A stretch of DNA of 64,000 bases from Sipunculus nudus (GCA_026874595.1 CM049309.1:96556723-96620722); one strand, 5' to 3'. Positions 1-12,736 are shown, counted from the stretch's first letter. Numbers and translations are program-made. The notes: generated from the letters alone by a model not told the origin.

Positions 1-556
1 TTTCTGGGGGGTACTATAGCTCGAAGGATATGGGTAACAGAGATCTAATTTATGGTTTCCACGGAGACTTTTAATAGGTTTCTCAGTGTGTCGAGAATGA
101 AGATTCTAGGTCCAGCGGTTACAATTTGTGCCACGTTAACAGATGACAGCATCTTTAAACGTCTCAAAAATAGAGGAAAAAATTGTAAAAAAATCGAAAA
201 ATACAGGTGGCGCCACCAGTCTGCAGGAAGTGATGGAACATCTCATGATTAATATGTATGCCAAAAATCATGACCATCAGTCGAGTAGTTAATGAGATAT
301 TGAAGTTTTTGTATGAAATTTTTTACTTTTCTGGGGGGTACTTTGGGGCCCCATAGCTCGAAGGATATGGGTAACAGAGACCTAATTTCTGGTTTCCAGG
401 GAGATTTTTTCATGGCCCTCTCAGAATCCCAAGTTTCAAGGTTCTAGGTTCAGCGGTTACGATTTGTGCCTGGTTAACGGACGGACAGACGGACAGACGG
501 ACGACGGACAAAGAGTGATCGCTATAGCTCAGATGACTTTCAGTCATCTGAGCTAA
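1..556 (+). mobile_element. Hel-2 element, 3' part (5' end outside window)
   Basis: This is the end of a Hel-2 element. It closes with a GGAC-rich microsatellite, then a perfect hairpin (AGCTCAGATGACT, loop TTC, AGTCATCTGAGCT) and the terminal CTAA at 553-556. A module starting CTGGGGGGTACT occurs twice (near 4 and near 331), so the interior carries a direct repeat of about 330 bp. The same module precedes the Hel-2 ends at 38843 and 51260. A GGTGGCGCCACC palindrome lies near 208-219. The right flank (CCGTCCAGTAGT) matches the Hel-1 interior near 29047, so this element sits inside a Hel-1 copy. The 66-codon frame at 52-252 is not a gene. Confidence 0.7.
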
Positions 557-666
557 AAACCGTCCAGTAGTCTCAGAGGAGTTCTCCGGAAACGAATGCG
601 GTGGCAGTGGCGGCGGAACCCGGTCAAAAACAAAGTATCCGTAAAACTTCGTTTTGGCGGAGACAA
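557..666 (+). mobile_element. Hel-1 element, 3' terminus
   Basis: This fragment runs through the conserved Hel-1 tail (GAGGAGTTCTCCGGAAAC, GCGGCGGAACCCGGTC) to a terminal hairpin formed by GTATCCGTAAAAC and GTTTTGGCGGAGAC, ending ACAA. It is separated from its own upstream part by the preceding Hel-2 insertion. The bases that follow (TTACTATC) match the Hel-2 interior near 60186, so this Hel-1 copy was itself inserted in a Hel-2 element. Confidence 0.7.
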
Positions 667-2351
667 TTACTATCTCAGCTATAATCTATTACTGGAATTA
701 ATATTTAATTTGCACTTTAATCATTGTAACCCTGGTGGTACAACACAAAATCTAAAATGTAGCAAAAGCCTAGCATAAGATTGAATCAAATACAGAAAAT
801 TATTACATAATCTAGTTTATGCACTATCCGGGAAGCCTGCCAAGAGAGGAAGCCCTCCAAGCTGAGCCAAGGCAAGCTGCCTAGAGCAGGTTACATAGCA
901 CAGACTGGTGAAAGCTGTACTAGGTAGGCTTGATGTAAACACTTGACATGGTGTATGAAAACTTGAATAAAAGCTACTCTTTTCAATCAATTCTTTTGAA
1001 ATTTCAGATTTTAAAAGATTAAATCCTTATATTTATATGCTGTGAAAATTGAATCAACAGTACTTACAGGGAAAAAACGTGCCATTGCCAAAGTTGGACA
1101 AAATTTAAGGCATTGATTTTTTATTTATGCTAATAACTTGAAAAATTTGCAAAATTCAGATCTAATTTTGGGTAAACAATTGAATCTTGATTAAATAAAG
1201 TTATATTCTTGAAAAAAAGTCTCTAGGTTCAGCAATTCTCATGTTAGGTGAGTAAAGATATTTCCTGATTTTTTAAAAATTGCATTATATTTTGGCCCAT
1301 AACTTTAAAATAATACCCAATACTGACCTAATTTTTGGTATGTTTACAGAAAATGTATGAAAGAATGTGAATATTAAATATGATCTTAAACAGATCAGTG
1401 GTTTTGATATTAGGCAGCCTTGAAGTGTAACAATGGCTTTTTTTATGGAAAACGGAGGTTTTTCCTTAATATCTCGAAGGAACAAAGTCCTGATGACCCC
1501 ATTTTTGGTATGGTAGGAGATTTTGGGGACATCTAACATTATGCCAACAGCCTGGGGAGCATAGAGATGTGTACTGAATGACCTACAGTCATCAAAGAGG
1601 ACTGCTTGACAATGTAAGGGAATACAACAAGAGACTCAAAAAAAATTCAATAACTAGCCTAATTTTGCAGCTTTTATTTTCAAATTTCAGATTTTAACAG
1701 ATTAAATCCTTATGTGTACATGCTGTGAAAATTAAATCCACAGTACTAACAGGAAAAAAACGTGCCGTGGCCAAAGTTGGGCAAAATTTAAGGTACCAAT
1801 TTTATATTTTTGCAAATATTTAAAAAAATTTAACAGATTTTGATCTATTTTTGGTATACAATTAAATTGTGATTAATTAAAGTTGTATTACTGAAAAAAA
1901 GTCCCTACCTTTAACACTTTTGGTCTTAAGTGACCAAATATCTTTCCTGATTTTTTTACAAAGTCCATTATGTTTGGGCCCATAACTTTTTTAAATTAAA
2001 TAATACTGACTTAATTTCTGGCATGTACATAGGAACTATATAGAGGAATATTTATGGTAAATATGAAGAAAACCAGATGAGTGGTTTTGATTTTAGGCAG
2101 TCTTGAAGTGTAAAAGATGATTTCTAATAAAAAAATTGAGGTTTTTCCTTAATATCCCAAAGGAACGAAGTCCTATTGACCCAATTTTTGGCATGGTAGG
2201 AGATTTTGGGGACATCTAACTGTATGCCAAATTTCAGATTCGTAGGTCCAATGGTGTTGAAACTTGCCAGTCTTACGGACGGACATCCGGACAGACGGAC
2301 GGAGGGACAGACGACAGACAATGGACCACGACTTATAGTCAGCTGAGCTAA
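667..2351 (+). mobile_element. Hel-2 element, 3' portion
   Basis: This is homologous to the outer Hel-2 at 58766-63866 (shared text beginning CCCTGGTGGTACAA near 729 and 60344). Within it, the segments 960-1540 and 1660-2230 are diverged direct repeats of each other (TTTCAGATTTTAA, CATGCTGTGAAAATT, AAACGTGCC, TTAGGCAG, CATGGTAGGAGATTTTGG). It ends with a GGAC microsatellite, a short hairpin and CTAA at 2351. No protein-coding region is supported. Confidence 0.7.
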
Positions 2352-2965
2352 AAACAGAACACCTAACCAGTGTGATACCCTATCATTATCGTAAAATAAC
2401 ATGACACCTAACCAGTGCGATATCCTATCATTATGGTAATATAACTGAACACCTAAAAAGTGTGATACCCTATCATTATGGTAAAATAACAGAACACCTA
2501 TCCAGTGTGATACCCTATCATTATCGTAAAATAACATGACACCTAACCAGTGTGATACCCTATCATTATGGTAATATAACTGAACACCTAAAAAGTGTGA
2601 TACCCCATCAATATGGTAAAATAACAGAACACCTAACCAGTGTAATACCCTATCATTATGGTGAAATAACAGAACACCTAACCAGTGTGATACCCTATCA
2701 GTATGGTAAAATAACTGAACACCTAACCAGTGTGATACCCTATCATTATGGTAAAATAATAAAACACCTAACCAGTGTGATACCCTATCATTATTGTAAA
2801 ATAACAGAACACCTAACCAGTGTGATACCCTATCATTATGGTAAAATAACAGAATACCCAACCAGTGTGAAACCCTATCATTATGGTAAAATAACAGAAC
2901 CCTTTATCAGTGTGATATCCTATCATTACGGTAAAATAACCAAATGGATAAACATGCAGTGTCAT
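2352..2965. repeat. 45-bp minisatellite
   Basis: About 13 tandem copies of a 45-bp unit built around CACCTAACCAGTGTGATACC and CTATCATTATGGTAAAATAA. The period is a multiple of three, so long open frames exist on both strands (245 codons on minus, 142 on plus). They encode only a 15-residue repeat and are not credible genes. The array starts immediately after the CTAA end of the Hel-2 element. Confidence 0.9.
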
Positions 2966-2989
2966 ATCCTATTACAATGATAAAATAAA

Positions 2990-3740
2990 ATTATTCAGTA
3001 TTCAGGCCAACAGTGGTTAGAATGACCTACTGACCTATCACTTGGAGTATTCGGGCCAACAGTGGTTAGAATGACCTACTGACCTATGGCTTGGAGTATT
3101 CAGGCCACAGTGGTTAGAATGACCTACTGACCTATCGCTTGGAGTATTCAGGCCACAGTGGTTAAAATTACCTATTGACCTATCGCTTGGAGTCTTCAGG
3201 CAACAGTGGTTAGAATGACCTACTGACCTATCGCTTGGAGTATTCAGGCCAACACTGGTTAGAATGACCTACTGACCTATCGCTTGGAGTATTCAGGCCA
3301 CAGTGGTTAGAATGACCTACTGACCTATCGCTTGGAGTATTCAGGCCAACAGTGGTTAGAATGACCTACTGACCTATCGCTTGGAGTATTTAGGCCAACA
3401 GTGGTTAGAATGACCTACTGACCTATCACTTGGAGTATTCAGGCCACAGTGGTTAGAATGACCTACTGACCTATCGCTTGGAGTATTCAGGCCAACACTG
3501 GTTAGAATGACCTACTGACCTATCGCTTGGAGTATTCAGGCCACAGTGGTTAGAATGACCTACTGACCTATCGCTTGGAGTATTCAGGCCAACAGTGGTT
3601 AGAATGACCTACTGACCTATCGCTTGGAGTATTCAGGCCACAGTGGTTAGAATGACCTACTGACCTATCGCTTGGAGTATTCAGGCCACAGTGGTTAGAA
3701 TGACCTACTGACCTATCGCTTGGAGTATTCAGGCCACAGA
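2990..3740. repeat. 48-49-bp minisatellite
   Basis: About 15 tandem copies of a unit containing TTGGAGTATTCAGGCCA, CAGTGGTTAGAATGACC and TACTGACCTATCGC. Units alternate between 48 and 49 bp according to whether CCACAG or CCAACAG is present. It directly follows the 45-bp array but is unrelated in sequence. Confidence 0.9.
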
Positions 3741-4930
3741 ATAATCGACTGACCTTTTACTTGGAGTCTTCAGGACAAAGTGACTTAGTTCTATAAACAG
3801 AAGAATTTGAAAAGGTGCCAGAAGGCCTGATTAGATTCAAATTTTTTGAGAAATTAGCTCTCTGAGAGCTGTTGTACCTTCCTGTGAGGTGTCTAACACC
3901 TGTTCAACATTACTGTGTCACAAACAAAGAAGTGGAAACCACAAAATGGTGAGTTTTGTTATTCCTGACTGAGTCTCAGTTCCACCATATCTCACATCAA
4001 TACGAAAAATAAATCAACATTTTTGTATTTTTAAAATAACCTTAAATTGTCATGCAAAAGAAATATGAGCCAGTTATCTGAAATATGGACTTGGTCACTT
4101 TCATATCCATAGTTGTCACATATTTAATGACAAGATCAGTTTGCAGACATTAATTGACATTTTCTCACCATCAAACAATGTCTGTTAATCTATGAATGAA
4201 TTATAGAGGGGCCATCAGAAGAACTCCATATATTCTCAGTGCAGAATATTGGCTGACCCCTCATCCCTATCACAGCTTGGTCCTGGGAATGGGTGTCCAA
4301 TCAAGTTTGGGATCAGCCAAATGGGTGACACTTCTTCTGTCTTATTGATTCTATTAATGAATTCCCTGCAGTGTCACAGATTTATCAAGTTTCTGATTAG
4401 AGAAGCTTCTTGGACAATCCTCGCTGATCTACCACCACTAGCCATTAACCTGGCGGGCCCATCGTCGGACAGCTGGACAGGTCCACACTCCATCACCTGC
4501 GTGTTAGTTGGCCAGACATCATTCCATTCACGATAGAGTGGGCTCCCTGCACTTGAGGTGCACTCTCCTCACATTTGTTGTTTTCCACTTTGGTCCATCT
4601 GTCATTGGCACTCTCCATACAGAATCAGCAGTCAGCAGTGGTCCTCCATTTGACAATACTACTGCTAACCAGAGGTGCAATAAACAGTCCCATAATGCAT
4701 TCACCTCAGACTGTATCAGTTAAAAGCTATTCACCTGAGGGAAGTTAATCAAATGTTTCACTTGGTATTTAATGAAACAATTGGCCATGACATTAACAAG
4801 GCCTAGTGGTGGTGTTGCAACAGTCCCTCATTGCTGGCAGATAATATGATTATCTATTTAAATTAACCTGATGATGTATTTGTGATGAGGCGGTGACCCA
4901 TAAATGAACCTGATGATGTAATGTTGATGA
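3741..4930. other. Low-copy stretch with no supported gene
   Basis: This is about 1.2 kb without tandem structure or a recognised element. Overlapping open frames occur on both strands around 4249-4723 (95 and 71 codons on plus, about 60 codons on minus). None shows a recognisable domain or a convincing pair of splice sites. The segment 4220-4720 is less AT-rich than its surroundings and could be an unrecognised element or a decayed exon. Confidence 0.5.
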
Positions 4931-7900
4931 GGAAACATCACAACACAAAGATGGTCTGACTTCATGTAGGTACCATCAACACACAAAGAGGGGGTCTGAG
5001 TTCACCAAGGTAACATCATCATACAAAGAGGTGGTCTGACTTCACAGAGGTAAATTAACCACACAAAGCGGAGGTCTGCCTTCACAGATGTTACATCACC
5101 ACACAAAGAAGAGGTCTGCCTTCTCAGATGTAACATCACCATACAAAGGGGGTCTGACTTCACAGAGGTAAATTAACCACACAAAACGGAGGTCTGCCTT
5201 CACAGATGTTACATCACCACACAAAGAAGAGGTCTGCCTTCTCAGATGTAACATCACCACACAAAGAGGTGGTCTGACTTCACAGAGGTAACATAACCAC
5301 ACAAAGAGGAGGTCTGACTTCACAGAGGTAACATCACCACACAAAGAGAAGGTCTGACTTCACAGAGATAACATCACCACACAAAGAAGAGGTCTGCCTT
5401 CTCAGATGTAACATCACCATACAAAGAAGAGGTCTGCCTTCTCAGATGTAACATCACCATACAAAGAGGTGGTCTGACTTCACAGAGGTAACATCACCAC
5501 ACGAAGAAGAGGTCTGCGTTCTCAGATGTAACATCACCATACAAAGAAGAGGTCTGCCTTCTCAGATGTAACATCATCATACAAAGAGGTGGTCTGACTT
5601 CACAGAGGTAAAATAACCACACAAAGCGGAGGTCTGCCTTCACAGATGTTACATCACCACACAAAGAAGAGGTCTGCCTTCTCAGATGTAACATCACCAT
5701 ACAAAGGGGGTCTGACTTCACAGAGGTAAATTAACCACACAAAGCGGAGGTCTGCCTTCACAGATGTTACATCACCACACAAAGAAGAGGTCTGCCTTCT
5801 CAGATGTAACATCACCACACAAAGAGGTGGTCTGACTTCACAGAGGTAACATCACCACACAAAGAGGAGGTCTGACTTCACAGAGGAAACATCACCACAC
5901 AAAGAGAAGGTCTGACTTCACAGAGGTAACATCACCACACAAAGAAGAGGTCTGCCTTCTCAGATGTAACATCACCATACAAAGAAGAGGTCTGCCTTCT
6001 CAGATGTAACATCACCACACAAAGAGGTGGTCTGACTTCACAGAGGTAACATCACCACACAAAGAGAAAGTCTGACTTCACAGAGGTAACATCACCACAC
6101 AAAGAGAAGGTCTGACTTCACAGAGATAACATCACCACACAATGAGTTGGTCTGACTTCACAGAGGTAACATCACCACACAAAGAGTTGGTCTGACTTCA
6201 CAGAGGTAACATCACCATACAATGAGTTGGTCTGACTTCACAGAGGTAACATCACCACACAAAGAAGAGGTCTGCCTTCTCAGATGTAACATCACCATAC
6301 AAAGGGGGTCTGACTTCACAGATGTCACATCACCACACAAAGAGGAGGTCTGCCTTCACAGAGGTAACATCACCACAAAAAGAGGGGGTCTGACCTCACA
6401 GAGGTAACATCACCACACAAAGAGGGGGTCTGATTTCACAGAGGTAACATCACCACACAAAGGGGAGGTCTGCCTTCACAGATGTAACATCACCACACAA
6501 AGAAGGGGTCTGACTTCACAAAGGTAACATCACCACACAAAGAGTTGGTCTGACTTCACAGATGTAACATCACCACACAAAGAGGGGGTCTGACTTCACA
6601 GATGTAACATCACCACACAAAGAAGGGGTCTGACTTCACAAAGGTAACATCACCACACAAAGACGTGGTCTGCCTTCACAGATGTAACATCACCATACAA
6701 AGAGGTGGTCTGCCTTCACAGATAAAACATTTCCACACAAAGAGGTGGTCTGACTTCACAGAGGTAACTTCACCACACAAAGACGTGGTCTGCCTTCACA
6801 GATAAAACATTTCCACCCAAAGAGGTGGTCTGACTTCACAGAGGTAACATTACCACACAAAGAGTTGGTCTGACTTCACAGATGTAACATCACCACACAA
6901 AGACGTGGTCTGCCTTCACAGATAAAACATTTCCACACAAAGAGGTGGTCTGACTTCACAAAGGTAACATTACCACACAAAGAGTTGGTCTGACCTCACA
7001 GATGTAACATCACCACACAAAGAAGGGGTCTGACTTCACAAAGGTAACATCACCACACAAAGAGTTGGTCTGACTTCACAGATGTAACATCACCACACAA
7101 ATAGGGGGTCTGCCTTCACAGATGTAACATCACCACACAAAGAAGGGGTCTGACTTCACAAAGGTAACATCACCACACAAAGACGTGGTCTGCCTTCACA
7201 GATGTAACATCACCACAAAAAGAGGTGGTCTGCCTTCACAGATAAAACATTTCCACACAAAGAGGTGGTCTGACTTCACAGAGGTAACTTCACCACACAA
7301 AGACGTGGTCTGCCTTCACAGATAAAACATTTCCACACAAAGAGGTGGTCTGACTTCACAGAGGTAACATTTCCACACAAAGAGGTGGTCTGACTTCACA
7401 AAGGTAACATTACCACACAAAGAGTTGGTCTGACTTCACAGATGTAACATCACCACACAAAGAAAGGGTCTGCCTTCACAGATATAACATCACCACACAA
7501 AGAAGGGGTCTGACTTCACAAAGGTAACATCACCACACAAAGACGTAGTCTGCCTTCACAGATGTAACATCACCACACAAAGAGGTGGTCTGCCTTCACA
7601 GATAAAACATTTCCACACAAAGAGGTGGTCTGACTTCACAGAGGTAACTTCACCACACAAAGACATGGTCTGCCTTCACAGATAAAACATTTCCACACAA
7701 AGAGGTGGTCTGACTTCACAGAGGTAACATTACCACACAAAGAGTTGGTCTGACTTCACAGATGTAACATCACCACACAAAGACGTGGTCTGCCTTCACA
7801 GATAAAACATTTCCACACAAAGAGGTGGTCTGACTTCACAAAGGTAACATTACCACACAAAGAGTTGGTCTGATTTCACAGATGTAACATCACCACACAA

Positions 7901-8312
7901 AGACGTGGTCTGCCTTCACAGATAAAACATTTCCACACAAAGAGGTGGTCTGACTTCACAGAGGTAACTTCACCACACAAAGACGTGGTCTGCCTTCACA
8001 GATAAAACATTTCCACACAAAGAGGTGGTCTGACTTCACAGAGGTAACATTACCACACAAAGAGTTGGTCTGACTTCACAGATGTAACATCACCACACAA
8101 AGACGTGGTCTGCCTTCACAGATAAAACATTTCCACACAAAGAGGTGGTCTGACTTCACAGAGGTAACATCACCACACAAAGAGGTGGTCTGACTTCACA
8201 GAGGTAACATCACCACACAAAGATGTGGTCTGCCTTCACAGAGGTAACATCACCACCCAAAGAGGGGGTCAAGTTCACAGAGGTAACATCAATACACAAA
8301 GACATAGTTTTA
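4931..8312. repeat. 40-bp satellite array, about 84 units
   Basis: Tandem units of about 40 bp (AACATCACCACACAAAGAGG followed by TGGTCTGACTTCACAGAGGT) fill about 3.4 kb. Some units in the left half are 39 bp. Variant units (GATAAAACATTTCC, AAAGACGTGGTCTGCC, AAAGAAGGGGTCTGAC) recur in fixed orders in the right half, giving a higher-order pattern of 80-bp dimers and larger blocks. The unit is not a multiple of three, so peptide frames such as those at 5096-5344 and 5494-5721 cycle through all frames and are not genes. Confidence 0.95.
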
Positions 8313-8537
8313 ATGATCATATGGCAGCGTCTGTGGTTCTTTCTGGGGATGTACACGTTCCAGTATTATTGCCATATTACCCCACCTGACCATGACCCCT
8401 ATTCTCATCTGAAGTTTATCATATACAAGTGCCAGGTGATGCAGGGTTGGGAAACTTTTCATCCCAAGGGCCAAAAGGGACATCCGGATGTTCTCAAGTG
8501 GGCCACAAGTGACAGAAATAACTAAATATAATAATAA
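8313..8537. other. Short low-copy spacer
   Basis: About 225 bp lies between the 40-bp array and a Hel-1 element. No gene is supported. The segment near 8442-8515 (GGGTTGGGAAACTTTTC with GGGCCACAAGTG further on) loosely recalls hAT transposon ends, but without a second end this cannot be called. Confidence 0.4.
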
Positions 8538-9456
8538 CTAGAATAAGGGTAGTCGACAAGCGACTACGTGTATCCACCAAAATCAGAGTGGGACAGGTGA
8601 AGTGAGGCATGGATTGAGTGGCAAGGGGAAATAGAGTGAGGTGTGTTGCATAATAGCCTTGATGTCTGCAGCTGAAATGTGTATGAAGGTTGCGCCACCT
8701 GCCACAAAATCCAGAAAGCTATCCAAGATGAATAAACCTGCAAAATTTTAGGCAGATATGTGAAACGACTGCCGAGATATAAGTGATTTTATCCCACAGC
8801 TAACAAACAGACAGACACTGTGGAAAAATGGTTGCAGGTGGCACCATCACTTTTGCGTATGATAAAGAGCTAGGGGAGATCTATACACATGCAAAATTTT
8901 TGCCCAACTGGTCAAACAGTTCTTGAGATATGAGCTTGGATGTCTGCAGCTTAAACGTGAATGTAGAAGGCGCCACCTGTGATAAAATCAAGAAAGCTGT
9001 CCAGGATGAATACACATGCAAAATTTCAGGTTGATAAGTCCAACCAATGCAGAGATATGAGTGATTTTAACCCAAGGCAGATGAACAGATGGACGCTGTG
9101 CAAAAAATGGTTGCAGAGGGGCGTCACCATTTTCAGTGTATGTTATAAAGCTATCCAAGGGGTGCATTTGTACAAAAAGTTTAGCCTGATCTGTCAAACG
9201 GTTACTGAGATATGTGGGTTTATGTTTGGAAACAGACGCACAAATGGATGCTTGGCAGAGAGGAAAGGTCAGAGGTCAACCAAAAATGAGGGCGCAGCAG
9301 TTTACATGTCACCCGAACATAATTCTAATTTTAAAAAATTCTGCCCAGTGGTTACAGAGGAGTTCTCGGGAAACCTATGCGGCAGTGGCGGTTGGTTGGC
9401 AGAGGCGTGCGACTGAAAAACATAGTATCCACAAAACTCTATTTTGGCGGATACAA
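8538..9456 (+). mobile_element. Hel-1 element, complete ends (919 bp)
   Basis: It starts CTAGAATAAGGG, followed by a perfect 7-bp stem-loop GTAGTCGACAAGCGACTAC (8549-8567), then the 5' subterminal repeat (GTATCCACCAAAATCAGAGT). It ends with the inverted counterpart ACTCTATTTTGGCGGATAC and ACAA at 9456. The interior holds about 280-bp units, each made of two related halves of about 140 bp. Open frames at 8979-9459 come from these repeats. It has the structure of a non-autonomous Helentron-like element with no visible Rep or helicase. Confidence 0.8.
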
Positions 9457-11724
9457 TGATTGTGGCTGGCACCATCAGTCTTGTATACAACGAAGAGATA
9501 TGCCCTATGTCAGACTGATATGTCAAACCCCTCCTTTGATATTAGCAGGGCCATTTGTAAGTGGCACCACCGTTCTTGTACACTATAAAGCTACCCGATA
9601 TGTATAAACATGCCCAATGTTATGCTGCTGTATCAAATTTCTCTGTAGAAATAAGCAGGCGCATACACTGCAAAAGTCAATGTAGGTGGCACCACCTGTC
9701 TTGTAAATGAGAATACCATCAAAGACGCATAGACAGGTCAAAATATCAGGCCAATTCATCAAACTTCCCAGAATTTGATGCACTGGGCTGATGAGGCTTA
9801 GGTGAGTAAGGCAGTTGCCTACGAGTGAACTGTGACAAATTGCTGCCTCAAGCTACTGCACTGATTGAACTCTTGACCTGCACCTGGCTAGATTGAGTGA
9901 CTGAGTGAACTTTTGACCTGTACTTGGCTGCACTGAGAAAACTCTTGACCTGTTGCATTATCTGACACAGTTGGCAGTCTGCCAAAGCTATAAATAGATC
10001 CAGGCTGAACTTTGGTGCCAAATCTGATGCAATTAGCAGTCTGCCAAAGCTATAAATAGAATTCAGCTACTGCACTGAGTGAACTCTTGACCTATGCCTG
10101 GCTGCACTTCTTCCCATCCAGGCACTGTGCCAAAACTATTTATAGAGCTGACATCATCTTGGCTAATGGCCACTCAAGCCACAAGGCACTGGCAATCTGC
10201 CAATGGTAAACCAAGTGCTGCCATCTGTACACAAAAGTGGTCCCTACTTGAAATAACTTTGAAATTTAATTTCCCAATACAAAATGCTTTATAGCTGACT
10301 GTTTACAAAAAAGAAATCAGGAATACATGTAAAATTATTACAGATGCATACTGAATGCAAAATAAAATACAGATATATCTCATTGATGGGAAATTCTTGA
10401 ATTAAGTTAAGTAGGGATACCAATAATTTATAATCCATGTACAGTTGTATTTATATAGCCACAGAGAGCTGAATATCCATGAATATCCCATTGCCTGGTA
10501 TGATGAATAACTTAAATCATAAATCTAATTTTTTTAAAAGCTTTTAAAAAAACTTTCTTGTCAATATAAACCAAAGATAACCTGAAATCTAAATGTCTAG
10601 TTGCATGATGTAATAGATGCTGATAAACTGGTGCCAGGCTAGATGTAACAGCATCACACAGCTAACATATATGGTAAAATGACTCAGTTCAATCTCCATA
10701 ATTCAGCTAAAAATCATTCATGTGGAACCATTAATGACAATTAATAAAAGAATTATTGAAGGGATTATCTTGTAAAGACTTAACAAACTGGCTTAAGTGG
10801 CAACAGTCGAAAAACATTTTACAGGTTTATAACTCATATAGGAAGATACAGCTAACTGGCTATGTTCAGCTTCCCATAACTCAGCCAAAAATCACTGGAC
10901 CAAAACCACTTGAACAATCTTGAATTATCAACATCTGAGGATAATTAATGTGTGAGATTTAAGAAATTGGCCAAGTGGTTTTTGAGAAGAAGATCTTTGT
11001 AGCCACTGAACTAAAATGGGCTGTTATGGCATATGACTAAATTTAGCTTCCCATAACTTAGCCAAAAGTCACTGAACTGAGACCATTTGAAAAAACTTCA
11101 GAAAGCACTACCCTAGGATCATTTCTGTGCGATTTTAAACATTTTGGCCATATGGTTTCAGAGAAGAAGTTTTTTGTAGCCCTCAGTGTGATACAGGCAC
11201 TGATGACCCCGTACAAAAAAAGCCGATGCAGGTGTCGCCACCAATACCTCAATTTCAGATATGACCTATGTGACCAACATTGGCATAAAATTTGGTGATG
11301 ATAGCTCCAGTCATTTCTGAGATTTAAATTTTAATATGTTTTTTTGGACAGATGACAAAGTTCAACCTCCTGTAACTCGGCCGAAAATCTCCGAACTGGA
11401 ACCATTCAAACAAACTTGAGAGAGATTGTTCCAGGGATCATTTCTGTGAAATATAGGACAATTTGGCTGGACAGTTTCGGAGGAGAAGATTTTTAAAGCT
11501 TTTTCCCTATAAAATCTAAGAAAATGTAGTAAGAAAAAAAAATAAACAAAATCCGATATAGTTTTTTGATTGACTGATTATTTGCAAAAACTTTGGTGAT
11601 GCTGGCTCCTGCCGTTTTTGAGATAGCTATGGTTAACGTACAGACAACGCACGACGTAAGACGCACGACACACGACATACGACGGACGCCGCCGCACCAT
11701 TGCATAAGCTCACAGGTTTGCTAA
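9457..11724 (+). mobile_element. Hel-3 element lacking its 5' end
   Basis: It is collinear with 56209-58499 and 38844-42154: half-unit modules with GGTGGCACCACC, then a block rich in TGCACTGAGTGAACTCTTGACC, then modules centred on AGCTTCCCATAACT and GGTGGCGCCACCAATACC. It ends AAGCTCACAGGTTTG and CTAA at 11724. The first roughly 180 bp of Hel-3 are missing and the copy begins where the preceding Hel-1 ends. The short frames at 10094, 11058 and 11493 are not supported as genes. Confidence 0.75.
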
Positions 11725-12406
11725 AAAGTCAAACCACTGCCGAGATAGGAGTAATTTTATCCCACGGCAGACAAACAGAGGGACCCTGTGCAAAAATGGT
11801 TGCAGGTGGCTCTACCAGTTTTGCATATGATAAAGAGCTAGGTGAGATCTATACACATGCAAAATTTTGGCCCAAGCAGCCAAACGGTTCCCTAGATATG
11901 AGCTTGGATGTCTGCAGCGTAAATGTTGAGAAGGTGGCGCCACCTGTCATAAAATCAAGAAAGCTCTCCAGGATGTATACACATGCAAATTTTCAGGTGA
12001 ATAAGTCCAACCAATGCAGAGATATGAGTAATTTTATCCCAAGGCAGATGAACAGATGGACACTGTGCAAAAATGGTTGCAGGTGGCACCGCCATTTTTT
12101 ATGTATGTTATATAGCTATCCAGGGCTACATTTGTGCAAAATTTTTTTACGGATCGGTCAAACGGTTCCCGAGATATGTGGGTTAATGTGTAATAACAAA
12201 CGCACAGATGGACGCAGAGCGCAGAGGAAAGGTCAGAGGTCAAAACAAAATCGGGGCACAGCAGTTCACATGTGACCCAAACATAAACCTGGGTTTCGTA
12301 AAATTCCACCCAGCAGTTATGGAGGAATTCTCCAGACACCTATGCTGCGGCAGCGGCGTCTGGCTGAAAACATAGTATCCGCAAAACTCTGTTTTGGCGG
12401 ATACAA
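11725..12406 (+). mobile_element. Hel-1 element, 3' portion
   Basis: It contains two half-units with the core palindrome or near-matches, then the conserved tail (ACGCAGAGCGCAGAGGAAAG) and the terminal hairpin pair GTATCCGCAAAAC and GTTTTGGCGGATAC, ending ACAA at 12406. It begins in mid-unit right after the Hel-3 end, so the Hel-3 insertion interrupts it. The 191-codon frame at 11700-12275 lies entirely in repeat sequence. Confidence 0.75.
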
Positions 12407-12586
12407 TTATCTGATTTTAAGAAAGAAATCATTTACACAGCAGTATTATTAGGTACACAAAGAATGAAACTGATGATATAATAAATTTAATGTCATTTTG
12501 CTCTGTAGATTAGACAGTTACTTGAGGTTCCAAAGTCTCTACCAGTTTAATAATATAATAATGAAAAGTCTTGTAAATGTACTCAC

Positions 12587-12638
12587 TTCTGGAGAGAATT
12601 ACTAGGATCAGATAGATTAAATTCTATAAACTTGTAGT
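12587..12638 (-). CDS. Exon-like segment, unidentified
   Basis: On the minus strand a good acceptor (GTGCCTGCAG) and a good donor (GTGAGTAC) bracket 52 bp. In the phase that leaves 2 bases at each end, the segment is open and reads YKFIEFNLSDPSNSLQ. I do not recognise the protein. It lies about 90 bp downstream of the poly(A) signal of the terminal exon at 12864-12923, so it would be an alternative downstream exon, an exon of another minus-strand gene, or chance. Without transcripts this stays tentative. Confidence 0.3.
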
Positions 12639-12730
12639 CTGCAGGCACGTGATTGTAGGAAACAACTGGTGAGCCAATGTATGTTCAGATAGGCCTAGGT
12701 TTCCACATCAAATTGACGGGAAATAACATC

Positions 12731-12736
12731 TTTATT
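12731..12736 (-). terminator. Poly(A) signal AATAAA
   Basis: The canonical AATAAA on the minus strand lies about 130 bp downstream of the TGA stop of the exon at 12864-12923. A GT-rich stretch (TTTGATGTGG) follows within about 30 bp. Together they look like a normal metazoan mRNA 3' end with cleavage near 12715. Confidence 0.5.

Noticed and set aside
2124..2980. Long open frames on both strands (245 and 142 codons)
   Set aside because: They are translations of a 45-bp tandem repeat whose period is a multiple of three; there is no domain and no splice or start context.
4249..4723. Overlapping open frames of 95 and 71 codons
   Set aside because: There is no recognisable domain, frames are open on both strands, and no convincing splice sites are present.
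5096..6407. Open frames encoding repetitive Cys/Val/Leu-rich peptides
   Set aside because: They are produced by the 40-bp satellite and lack conservation beyond the repeat itself.
8440..8525. hAT-like transposon end
   Set aside because: Resemblance is limited to a G-rich start and GGGCCACAAGTG; no second end or 8-bp duplication was found.
9302..9607. Overlapping frames around 9214-9607
   Set aside because: They span a Hel-1 end and Hel-3 start; similar peptides recur wherever the repeats do.
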